The notes below the pieces were generated by a model. That model was not told where the DNA came from. It was given only the letters and a program-made list of their open reading frames with translations, and searched no databases. A stretch of DNA of 49,173 nucleotides from an uncultured Bacteroidia bacterium (lineage in GTDB: Bacteria; Bacteroidota; Bacteroidia; Bacteroidales; Prolixibacteraceae). Within the stretch, counting starts at the first letter, position 1, and each line of letters starts with the position of its first letter. A program made the translations under genes and the position numbers. Where the stretch lies: NCBI GenBank assembly GCA_903907075.1, contig CAIVMQ010000012.1, forward strand, positions 1 through 49,173, given 5' to 3'. Shown piece by piece: positions 17,517 through 25,355 of this stretch.

Positions 17517-18779
17517 ATGGGTGAGATTGTGTCGGGTACTCCATTTTTAATTCTTCGGAATAAGGATTTCAGTCTATTTCTAACATATCGGTTTCTTGTA
17601 ACGGTTGCGAATTTAATGCAATCGGTAATTGTCGGTTGGCAGCTATATACCATTACTAACGATGTTCTTTCTTTAGGTTTAATTGGACTTACAGAGGTGA
17701 TTCCTCAGGTTTGTGTTGCCCTGTTTGCCGGTCATTTCGTAGATATCTGGGATAGAAAGAGGGTCATATTTTATACCACTTCATTACTTCTAATCGGCTC
17801 ACTAATACTTTACGTCTATAGTCTGCCAGATTCTAATATGCAACAGCTGTGGGGTGTAGTTCCCATATTTATAACTATCTTCATTTCCGGTTTAGTGCGA
17901 GGAATCTTAATGCCTGCTAACGCTGCTTTGATAGGTCAGTTGGTTCAACGTGAGCAGCTCACATCGGCTTCTACGTGGAGCAGTACCGCTTGGCATATTG
18001 CCGCAGTTGCAGGTCCTGCCATTGGTGGAGTAGTCTATGGTTATTTTGGAATTGTACCTGCCTATTCGTTGGTATTTGTTTTTTATCTGCTCTGCCTGGT
18101 AATTTTGTTTATGATGAAGAGCCCGGGGAAAGTAGCTCTTATTCAAGGAGCTGCGGAAGGAATTTTTGAACGAATCAAGGAAGGTATTGTTTATGTTTTT
18201 CAACGAAAGGTCCTCCTAAATGCCTTTGCACTCGATATGTTTGCTGTATTTTTTGGTGGAGCTGTAGCGATGTTACCTGTTTTTGCTTCAGATATTCTAA
18301 AAGTCGGTCCTGAAGGACTTGGATTTCTAAGGGCATGTCCTGCAATTGGGGCGATATTAATGTCTATAATACTCACCTTTAAACCCCCGATATCCAATTC
18401 GGGTTCTCAAATGCTCTTCAGCGTTTTTGGATTTGGCGTTACCATGATTATTTTTGCTTTTTCGACAAACTTTTTGCTATCCGCTTTTTGCCTTTTTCTA
18501 AGTGGTGTTTTTGATAATGTGAGTGTAATTATCCGATCCAGTATCCTTCAATTATATACTTCTGATGAAATGAAGGGGAGAGTGGCGGCTGTGAATAGCA
18601 TATTTATCGGTTCCTCAAATGAACTTGGAGCCTTTGAATCTGGCGTTGCGGCACGCTTTATGGGACTAATCCCATCGGTAGTTTTTGGTGGTGTAATGAC
18701 TTTAATAATTGTCTGCGTAACTGCATGGGAATCTCCAGCCTTACGCAGTCTTGCACTAAAAGATCACGGAAATAGCTAA
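17517..18779 (+). CDS. MFS transporter (MFS_3/EntS-like exporter)
   Basis: 420-aa membrane protein with about 12 hydrophobic segments. MFS motif A appears as GHFVDIWDRKRV between segments 2 and 3, and the N-terminal region FLTYRFLVTVANLMQSVIVG is typical of the MFS_3 exporters. SSTAWHIAAVAGPAIGG is a conserved helix of the same group. The substrate is unknown; relatives export siderophores or small drugs. The short gap to the upstream HAD gene suggests a two-gene operon. It is convergent with cutC. Confidence 0.88.
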   Translation: MGEIVSGTPFLILRNKDFSLFLTYRFLVTVANLMQSVIVGWQLYTITNDVLSLGLIGLTEVIPQVCVALFAGHFVDIWDRKRVIFYTTSLLLIGSLILYVYSLPDSNMQQLWGVVPIFITIFISGLVRGILMPANAALIGQLVQREQLTSASTWSSTAWHIAAVAGPAIGGVVYGYFGIVPAYSLVFVFYLLCLVILFMMKSPGKVALIQGAAEGIFERIKEGIVYVFQRKVLLNAFALDMFAVFFGGAVAMLPVFASDILKVGPEGLGFLRACPAIGAILMSIILTFKPPISNSGSQMLFSVFGFGVTMIIFAFSTNFLLSAFCLFLSGVFDNVSVIIRSSILQLYTSDEMKGRVAAVNSIFIGSSNELGAFESGVAARFMGLIPSVVFGGVMTLIIVCVTAWESPALRSLALKDHGNS

Positions 18780-18821
18780 CCAGATATTTCTAATTCAGAT
18801 TCCTTAAAGATATCAATGGTA

Positions 18822-19442
18822 TCAAAATTTCACTAACCTGCGACCATGGTATTCGGTTGAAGGAATATCAAGTTGTATCTGTTTGAAATTTTCCCATGTT
18901 ACTTTTCCTGCCACAATAATGGTTAGCTGCTTATCGGCAATAGCAATCATCTTATTAAGCACATCTTTTCCTTCTATGGCAGTGGGATACCCTCCGGATG
19001 TGAGTATACGATTAACACCGATCTCTTTAAGTTGGTTTACTGCAAGCAAGATATCGACAGAATCATCTATAGCCTTGTGAAACGTCACTTGCATCGGTTG
19101 AGCAAGTCTTACCAGTGCTTGCGTTCTTTCAATATCTATCGTCTTGTCCTTGTTGAGTAATCCAAAGACAACACCAGTAGCGTTTAGTTCCTTGCAGATC
19201 GTAACATCATCACACATTATATTAAATTCTTCCTCTGAATAACAAAAATCTCCTCCTCGGGGTCGAATCATTACAATCACCGGAAGATCGATTTTTTTAA
19301 GAACATGCTTAATTGTTCCATAGGATGGCGTGGTGCCTCCACAGGCTAAATGTTCACAGAGTTCAATTCGGGTAGCACCTGCAGCTACAGCGGCTATCGT
19401 TTCTGCAAATGACTCAACGCATATTTCTTTTACTGGATTCAT
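18822..19442 (-). CDS. cutC: CutC family protein
   Basis: 206-aa TIM-barrel protein of the CutC family, named for copper homeostasis, though its biochemical activity remains unclear. Signatures: EICVESFAETIAAVAAGATR, IELCEHLACGGTTPSYG, IRPRGGDFCYSEEE, GVVFGLL, VTFHKAIDD and RILTSGG. It is shorter than E. coli CutC (about 248 aa) and ends soon after TEYHGRR. Nothing nearby handles copper. Confidence 0.9.
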   Translation of the reverse strand: MNPVKEICVESFAETIAAVAAGATRIELCEHLACGGTTPSYGTIKHVLKKIDLPVIVMIRPRGGDFCYSEEEFNIMCDDVTICKELNATGVVFGLLNKDKTIDIERTQALVRLAQPMQVTFHKAIDDSVDILLAVNQLKEIGVNRILTSGGYPTAIEGKDVLNKMIAIADKQLTIIVAGKVTWENFKQIQLDIPSTEYHGRRLVKF

Positions 19443-19664
19443 GAGTTCTTATTTGAGGTGTAAAAATAGCAAATCATAGCAATTGGTCAACTAAATATGT
19501 TAAAGTTACTCTTTTTATAGTGTCTAACTTAGTACAATCTTATGTCATTATAAGAAAGGCAAGTATCTTATGCTGTTTTTTATACAGGATATAGATCGAG
19601 TAATGGTAATTCTCCTTTTTTGTATCGAAAAATTGAATAGTTTTAGATGATTAAATTTTTTAGA

Positions 19665-20087
19665 ATGGGGAGAAGAAAGTTTATTGCTCAATTAGGTGCC
19701 GGTTCGCTGGCTGTTTGTGCTGCCATACCTATGGCTGCTAATGCTTTAGAAGCATCAGGGTCTGATCAGAAATCCTCGCTGCTTAAACAGGGCGAGATTC
19801 AACATATGGTTATTTTTGACTTAAATCATCCGAAAGGTTCAGAACTAGCGACTCAGTTTTTAAAGGATGGGCGTCAGATTTTAAGTAATATTGCGGGGGT
19901 AATTAATTTTCAAGCTTTTAATCAGATTAGCTTAAAGAATGATTTTTCTTATGGCTTCTCTATGAACTTTAGCTCCAAAGCAGATTATTCTGCCTACAGC
20001 AATCATCCTGATCATGCCGCGTTTGTTGAAAACAGATGGAAAAAAGAGGTGTCACGGTTTCTGGAGATCGACTTTGAATCTTTTTAG
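19665..20087 (+). CDS. Secreted Dabb (stress-responsive A/B barrel) domain protein
   Basis: Small exported protein. The N-terminus MGRRKFIAQLGAGSLAVCAA has a Tat-like RR-x-F-I motif and hydrophobic stretch, so export is predicted (cleavage near ANALEA). The C-terminal 95 residues form a Dabb ferredoxin-like domain: IQHMVIFDL, FQAFNQISLKNDFSYGFSM and YSNHPDHAAFVENRW. Such domains dimerise; the ligand is unknown. I chose ATG 19665 rather than 19647 because it places the twin Arg at the N-terminus. It is followed after 12 bases by the CYTH gene. Confidence 0.85.
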   Translation: MGRRKFIAQLGAGSLAVCAAIPMAANALEASGSDQKSSLLKQGEIQHMVIFDLNHPKGSELATQFLKDGRQILSNIAGVINFQAFNQISLKNDFSYGFSMNFSSKADYSAYSNHPDHAAFVENRWKKEVSRFLEIDFESF

Positions 20088-20099
20088 AATAACACTACC

Positions 20100-20564
20100 A
20101 TGGGACTTGAAATAGAACGTAAGTTTTTGCTCTCTAATGATGATTGGCGAAACCTGGGTACACGGGTTCATTATGCTCAAGGATATCTGGTAGCTGATCA
20201 TTCCAGAACTGTTCGGGTACGTATTGCTGGAGACAAGGGATTTCTTACCATCAAGGGGGCTTCTGAGGGGTTTTCACGGCTTGAGTTTGAATATCCTATC
20301 CCTATTTCTGAAGCTCTTGAAATGCTTGGGCTATGTGTAATGCCCATGATTGAAAAATTTAGAACTAAGATCTCCTTTGAGGGAAAAGTTTGGGAGATCG
20401 ATGAATTTGAGGGGAACAATCGTGGGTTGATTATGGCTGAGATCGAGTTGGGCTCTGAGGAAGAGTCGTTCATTATCCCTCCATGGATTGGTGAGGAGGT
20501 AACCGGCGATATCCGATATTTTAATTCACAATTGGCTCTTCATCCTTTTCAGAGTTGGGTTTAA
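20100..20564 (+). CDS. CYTH domain protein (class IV adenylate cyclase / triphosphatase fold)
   Basis: 154 aa. The diagnostic ExExK motif is E4-I-E6-R-K8 in GLEIERKFLL. Further tunnel residues include RTVRVRI, FLTIKGA and EFEYPIP, then KFRTKI, WEIDEFEG and MAEIEL, matching the small bacterial CYTH group. Relatives are inorganic triphosphatases; the activity here is not decided by sequence. It is probably co-transcribed with the Dabb gene. Confidence 0.92.
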   Translation: MGLEIERKFLLSNDDWRNLGTRVHYAQGYLVADHSRTVRVRIAGDKGFLTIKGASEGFSRLEFEYPIPISEALEMLGLCVMPMIEKFRTKISFEGKVWEIDEFEGNNRGLIMAEIELGSEEESFIIPPWIGEEVTGDIRYFNSQLALHPFQSWV

Positions 20565-20659
20565 CGCATATCTTTGTAATACTTTTTTCGCACTATCATA
20601 ATTACCAAAAAGAATAGTGAACAGATGTTTGCTTAATTATAAAATGATAAAATTTTTAG

Positions 20660-22303
20660 TTGATGCTTAAATATTTTTTGATCTTTTCCTCCCTTGTAAC
20701 CTTTCCCTCTCTTGCCTGGTCACAAGGGCATACCACCGTTTCTGCTAATTTGCCTCGGATGGTAGTTGGGATCGTTATTGAAGATTTTAATCCCGATTAT
20801 ATTGAACGCTATTGGGATAAATTTGGAGAGGGTGGATTTCAGCGGTTGTACAGAGGCGGATTTATCTGTGCAAACCACCATTATGGAAATCTGATACAGC
20901 GCCCTTCGGTAAACATGGCAACTCTCTCAACAGGCACTTCCCCGTCTAATCATGGTATTATTAATGATTTTTGGATCGACAGGCTCAGAAATAAAGAGGT
21001 TGCCGCCATAAAAGATGAGTTTTATACTACTGTAGGTTCCGATTCCAAGGAGGGAGAACGTTCGGCAATGAGATTAATGAGCCCTACATTAGGCGATCAA
21101 CTTAAATTGGTTACTAAGGGTAAAGCAAAAGTGTTTAGCATTGCTTTAAATGATATTCCTGCTGTTCTCGCTGCCGGCCATGCTGCAGACGGCGCCTATT
21201 GGCTTGATAATTCATCAGGAAAGATGATCTCAAGTTCTTATTATATTGGAACATTCCCACAATGGGCTTTTGATTTTAATGGGAGTAAGGTTGCCGATAA
21301 TTATCTCTCTCAGAAATGGAATACCCTAAAGGACAATGTCTATTATTCAGAGAGTATTTCAGATGTCGATCCCCAGGAAAGAGGCTATATGGGAAAGTAT
21401 AGTAGCTTTCCATACGATTTAAACAAACTCAAAAAAGAATCGGGTGGTAGTTACAAGATTATTAAAACCACCCCTTGGGGCAATACGATTGTCAAGGATT
21501 TTGCCCTTCAGTTGATTCTTAAAGAGCAATTAGGACACGATTTAATCCCCGATTTATTAACTGTAGTTTTCTCCTCTATGGATTATGAACGCTATTCATT
21601 CGGAGCATTTTCAATGGAGATGGAAGATACTTATCTGCGTCTGGACAAGGAGATTGAGGAGCTGCTAAGATATCTTGAAACGGGCTTTGGAACCTCCGAC
21701 ATATTGATTTACCTTACCGGATTAAATAGCATCTCATATCCCGCCGATTTCTTAAAGGAGAGGTATCATATGACTGCCGGAATATTTAATCCCGAGAGTG
21801 CCATCGCTTTACTAAAATCGTATATGAATATAAAATATGGTGATGCCAATTGGATTAAGCTTTTCGCGAATCAAATGATCTACCTTGATCATGAATTAAT
21901 TGAGAAAAAGAAGGTCGATCTGCAAGAGATGCAAACTACGGTTGCTCTGTTTTTAAATCAGTTTGAAGGGATTGCCTTTGCAAAGGCCGCCTTTGATATT
22001 GAGGCGAATAATTTTCCGGGAGGTGTACTAGCCCCTTTTCAGACCAATTTCCATATTAAGCGTTCGGGTGATGTACTGATTAAATATGAAGATGGGTGGC
22101 AGCCTAAAGATAAATTTAATCCTCTTGATTACACCGATAATAGCCAGGTCCCTTTGGTGTGGTATGGTGCAGGAATTGCCAAAGGAACTACTCATCGACG
22201 TACCAGTGGGACTGATGTCGTCCCTACCATAGCGGCGTTTTTGGGGCTCGCTCCTTCATCGGCAGTTACAGGATCGGTGATTGAGGAGTTGATAAAGAAA
22301 TAG
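20660..22303 (+). CDS. Alkaline-phosphatase-superfamily protein with degenerate active site
   Basis: 547 aa with a signal peptide (about 1-22). The overall fold matches the PafA-like type I phosphodiesterase/alkaline phosphatases of Bacteroidota: MVVGIVIEDFNPDYIERYW, YGNLIQ then TLSTGTSPSNHGI, MEDTYLRLDKEIEEL, VPLVWYGAGI and TDVVPTIAAFLGL. The positions that normally hold zinc ligands or the nucleophile are replaced: the first Asp is Glu41, the nucleophile Thr aligns with Pro82, the DxxGH motif reads D308-Y-E-R-Y312, the DH pair reads L355-N356, and the late His is Gln496. It is therefore probably a catalytically inactive, periplasmic binding or scaffold protein. Confidence 0.82.
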   Translation: MMLKYFLIFSSLVTFPSLAWSQGHTTVSANLPRMVVGIVIEDFNPDYIERYWDKFGEGGFQRLYRGGFICANHHYGNLIQRPSVNMATLSTGTSPSNHGIINDFWIDRLRNKEVAAIKDEFYTTVGSDSKEGERSAMRLMSPTLGDQLKLVTKGKAKVFSIALNDIPAVLAAGHAADGAYWLDNSSGKMISSSYYIGTFPQWAFDFNGSKVADNYLSQKWNTLKDNVYYSESISDVDPQERGYMGKYSSFPYDLNKLKKESGGSYKIIKTTPWGNTIVKDFALQLILKEQLGHDLIPDLLTVVFSSMDYERYSFGAFSMEMEDTYLRLDKEIEELLRYLETGFGTSDILIYLTGLNSISYPADFLKERYHMTAGIFNPESAIALLKSYMNIKYGDANWIKLFANQMIYLDHELIEKKKVDLQEMQTTVALFLNQFEGIAFAKAAFDIEANNFPGGVLAPFQTNFHIKRSGDVLIKYEDGWQPKDKFNPLDYTDNSQVPLVWYGAGIAKGTTHRRTSGTDVVPTIAAFLGLAPSSAVTGSVIEELIKK

Positions 22304-22331
22304 CTTTTTCTAGGCTTAAAATCTGTCCTAA

Positions 22332-22370
22332 AACAACAAAGGCGAAGCATAATGCTCCGCCTTTGTTGTT
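22332..22370. terminator. bidirectional terminator between convergent genes
   Basis: 17-bp stem with one mismatch: AACAACAAAGGCGAAGC against GCTCCGCCTTTGTTGTT, small loop ATAAT. A-rich on the left and T-rich on the right, so it can serve both the phosphatase-like gene and the Kdo8N operon. Confidence 0.85.
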
Positions 22371-22383
22371 ACATATTAGTGAT

Positions 22384-23409
22384 CTAATTAAGCAAATCAA
22401 GTTTAACCATATCCTGAATATCTAGCATCCCAATGGGAAGGCCATCTTCGGTTACGATAATGTTATCTACCTGGTTTGCATTAAAGATATCCGCTGCTTT
22501 TTGTAATAGCGCTTCCCCATCAATAGAAATCGGATTTGCCGTCATGCACTCGCCAACAGTGGCTGTGCTAATGCGGTCACCGATTTTACGAAACTGACGA
22601 CGGAGATCACCATCGGTAAATATTCCTGCAAGTATTCCACTTCTATCAACAACAGTTACTGCACCCATTCCTGAATCGGTCATTTTTAGAAGTGCATCCG
22701 GTACTTTACAGTCAATGTCAACGATAGGATTCGAATCAGAGATCACGCTCTTAACCTGAATGGTCATTAGTCGAGTGTGCTGAAAGAACTGATCGGTACC
22801 TAACTTGGTGAGGTGATTTTCTGCTAGTTTTTTCATGATGCTCCAAGGAAGGGTAATGTTATGTGCTCCGAGTGTTAATGCATCCTTTACGTGCTCAGGG
22901 TATCGTACTGATGAGAACATCACCTTGCAATCGTAGTTATACTCTTTAATAACCCCTACGATTTCTTTAACCAGTCCGAGGGCATCATGACCCTGGTCCT
23001 GCATCCGACCTACCAATACGCAAACATAATTAGCACCGGCTGTTATGGCCATATAGGCTTGCTGAATATTATAGACAAGGTGCAGATTGATCAGAAATCC
23101 TTCGTCATGAAGTCTCTTACACGCTTTCACCCCTTCGAAATTGACAGGAATTTTAAAGACCGTTTTTTTCTTGTCTAATCCAAGACTTAACAAGCGATGC
23201 GCTTCGGTAACAATCTGGTCTGAAGTTTCACCCAGTGCTTCGATCATAAGGATCGGAACCATCTTAGAGAGCTTTATGATAGCCCCATCGATATCGGTAA
23301 TCCCATTTTTGTGCATAAAGGTAGGTGTCGTGGTAACACCATCAATAATCCCCAGTTTCAGGGCTTCTTCAATTTCGGCAAGGTTAGCTGAGTCAAGAAA
23401 AAATTCCAT
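22384..23409 (-). CDS. Transaldolase/FSA-like protein fused to a KdsD-type CBS pair
   Basis: 341 aa. Residues 1-215 are a transaldolase-family barrel of the small fructose-6-phosphate-aldolase type: FFLDSANLAEIEEAL (Asp6), VTTTPT, Schiff-base Lys86 in VFKIPVN, and Arg135 in VLVGRM. Compared with E. coli FSA (recalled alignment, offset +1), Gln59 is Glu57 and Tyr131 is Leu132, so the site looks more transaldolase-like. Residues 230-341 are two CBS motifs. GIFTDGDLRR and the C-terminal NQVDNIIVTEDGLPIGMLDI segment closely resemble the CBS tail of arabinose-5-phosphate isomerase KdsD. It is the last gene of the kdnA-kdnB-kdsA operon (5-base gap after kdsA). Inference: it supplies or controls arabinose 5-phosphate for KdsA. 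Confidence 0.9.
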   Translation of the reverse strand: MEFFLDSANLAEIEEALKLGIIDGVTTTPTFMHKNGITDIDGAIIKLSKMVPILMIEALGETSDQIVTEAHRLLSLGLDKKKTVFKIPVNFEGVKACKRLHDEGFLINLHLVYNIQQAYMAITAGANYVCVLVGRMQDQGHDALGLVKEIVGVIKEYNYDCKVMFSSVRYPEHVKDALTLGAHNITLPWSIMKKLAENHLTKLGTDQFFQHTRLMTIQVKSVISDSNPIVDIDCKVPDALLKMTDSGMGAVTVVDRSGILAGIFTDGDLRRQFRKIGDRISTATVGECMTANPISIDGEALLQKAADIFNANQVDNIIVTEDGLPIGMLDIQDMVKLDLLN

Positions 23410-23414
23410 ATCAA

Positions 23415-24260
23415 TTAATTATTTAAATTTTTAGACCTATATTTTACTTCAATATTATGAATTTCAATCAGAGGCTTAAGAAACTCTGTTACATCATCGA
23501 TGCACATTTGGCTTGCGGCATCGCATAATGCACGCGAAGGATCAGGATGCACTTCGATAAATAAACCGTCAATTCCAGCAGCAACACCGGCACGTGCCAG
23601 GGTTGGAATAAACTCTCTTGATCCTCCCCGGGGATCCGAGCTGGGGATTCCATATTTACGGATGGAGTGTGTCACATCAAAGATTACAGGATACCCTGTT
23701 GAGCGCAGATGATAAAAGCTTCGCGGATCAACAATCAGATCATTATATCCAAAGGCATAACCCCGTTCGGTAACCATAATATTTTCATTACCCGCCTGCT
23801 CAACTTTTCTCACCGGTTTAACCATATTCTCAGGCGATAGATATTGCGCATGTTTAAGATTAATGACCTTACCTGTTTTTGCCGCTTCAACAACCAGTGT
23901 TGTCTGCATAACAAGATAAGCAGGGATCTGGATCACATCGACAACGGCAGCAGCAGCAGCGATTTGGTCAGGATAGTGAATATCGGTAAGGATTGGGACC
24001 TTAAACTGATCTTTGATTTTTTGAAGAATCGCCAGTCCTTTTTCTATTCCTGGTCCGGAATAGAAATCCGAAGAACTACGGTTGTCTTTCTGAAATGAAG
24101 ATTTAAAGATCAATGGTAGGTCGAGTTTTTCAGATAGCCGGACCAGAAATTCGGCCGTATCCATCATGGTCTTTTCATCCTCCACAACACATGGGCCTGA
24201 AATCAGGAACAGCTTGTCAGCTCCACAATCAATATTTCCAACTTTAATTATTTTCGTCAT
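23415..24260 (-). CDS. kdsA: 3-deoxy-8-phosphooctulonate synthase (KDO-8-P synthase)
   Basis: Condenses arabinose 5-phosphate with PEP to give KDO-8-phosphate. 281 aa. Signatures: ISGPCVVEDE, FKSSFQKDNRSS, GPGIEKGL, ILTDIHYPDQ, DVIQIPAYL, TERGYAFGYNDLIVD, VIFDVTHS and FIEVHPDPSRALCDAAS. The Cys24 in SGPC corresponds to the metal-binding Cys of Aquifex-type enzymes (E. coli has Asn there), so this should be the metal-dependent class. It sits 10 bases after kdnB and 5 bases before the transaldolase-CBS gene. No kdsB, kdsC or waaA lies in the window. Confidence 0.96.
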   Translation of the reverse strand: MTKIIKVGNIDCGADKLFLISGPCVVEDEKTMMDTAEFLVRLSEKLDLPLIFKSSFQKDNRSSSDFYSGPGIEKGLAILQKIKDQFKVPILTDIHYPDQIAAAAAVVDVIQIPAYLVMQTTLVVEAAKTGKVINLKHAQYLSPENMVKPVRKVEQAGNENIMVTERGYAFGYNDLIVDPRSFYHLRSTGYPVIFDVTHSIRKYGIPSSDPRGGSREFIPTLARAGVAAGIDGLFIEVHPDPSRALCDAASQMCIDDVTEFLKPLIEIHNIEVKYRSKNLNN

Positions 24261-24270
24261 TCTTATTGAA

Positions 24271-25347
24271 TTACATTTTCATGAACAATCCGCGAAGTTT
24301 CTCGCGTGTGATAATCTTTTCCCACTCCGGGCCGCATACATGCTGCCACATAAAGACAAGTGTAAGGGAAACATCGATCATTTTATCGATCTCCTCAGGC
24401 GTACACTCAGAAGTTACACCTCTCGGAATCTCTATATTGTTTAGCGTCATCATCTCCCTAAACTCCTTAACAGCATCGGGATAAAATTCATCAAGTTGAT
24501 TAAACACAACGCAATTACCTACGCCGTGGTGGATATTGGTAACCGTGGCAAGACCATAAGACATCGCGTGGCAGGCACCAACTTCAGAATAGGTTAGCGA
24601 AAGACCTCCGAGATAAGAGGCAACCATAAGTTTCTCCTCATTCTCCGGGGTACGTGTGTCGTCGCTTAAATAGATCTCTCTAAAAATACGTAAGGATTCA
24701 ATCCCTAATGAGTCACCCATGACAGATCTTTTATATCCATTCAGGGCTTCAATATTATGAATATAGCAGTCCATGGCAGTGTAAAATCGTTGAGGCTCAG
24801 GAACTGAAGTGATTAATTCAGGATCAAGCACGATTTGATCGGCAGCGGTGAAGTTGCCTTTGATACCCAATTTTTTGACAGGACCCGTAAGTACAGTAGT
24901 TATTGAGACTTCTGCGCCGGTGCCCGAAATCGTTGGAATAACGGTGCAATGAACACCTTTATTTTTGATGAAGTCAAGTCCCTGGTAGTGTACTGAGGAC
25001 CCTTCATTGGTAAACATGAGTCGGATCGCTTTCGCGTAATCCATCACACTGCCACCGCCAATACCCACGACAGATACAGGCAACCCTTTTCCCAACGCTT
25101 TAATTTCGGCAACCATCTGGTCTACCGTTTTTGTTTTGGGCTCGTCCGTTATATCAATAATCTTAAGGATATCTTGTGGTTGAGTAGGGATTCGGGTTAA
25201 GAAATCTTTCCCTTCAAAATATTCATCGACAAGAAAAAGCACGTAAGATTCTTTCCCCGTCCGTAATTCAGCAAGAACATCTCCAAGTTGATTAAAGCTA
25301 TTGCGGCCATATAAAATCCGGCCGACCGGTTTTAAGTTTCTAAACAT
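24271..25347 (-). CDS. kdnB: 3-deoxy-D-manno-octulosonate 8-oxidase (KdnB)
   Basis: 358-aa iron-type alcohol dehydrogenase fold. The nucleotide site is VVGIGGGSVMDYAKAIRL (about 94-110). PTISGTGAEVS and TAMDCYIHNIEALNG follow. Metal ligands are predicted at D193, H197, H260 (GACHAMSYGL) and H274 (IHHGVGN). The sequence and the setting between a DegT-type aminotransferase and kdsA match KdnB of Shewanella. That enzyme oxidises the C8 hydroxyl of Kdo so that KdnA can transaminate it to Kdo8N. Without the context it could only be called an iron-containing alcohol dehydrogenase. Confidence 0.88.
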   Translation of the reverse strand: MFRNLKPVGRILYGRNSFNQLGDVLAELRTGKESYVLFLVDEYFEGKDFLTRIPTQPQDILKIIDITDEPKTKTVDQMVAEIKALGKGLPVSVVGIGGGSVMDYAKAIRLMFTNEGSSVHYQGLDFIKNKGVHCTVIPTISGTGAEVSITTVLTGPVKKLGIKGNFTAADQIVLDPELITSVPEPQRFYTAMDCYIHNIEALNGYKRSVMGDSLGIESLRIFREIYLSDDTRTPENEEKLMVASYLGGLSLTYSEVGACHAMSYGLATVTNIHHGVGNCVVFNQLDEFYPDAVKEFREMMTLNNIEIPRGVTSECTPEEIDKMIDVSLTLVFMWQHVCGPEWEKIITREKLRGLFMKM

Positions 25348-25355
25348 ATGCGATA

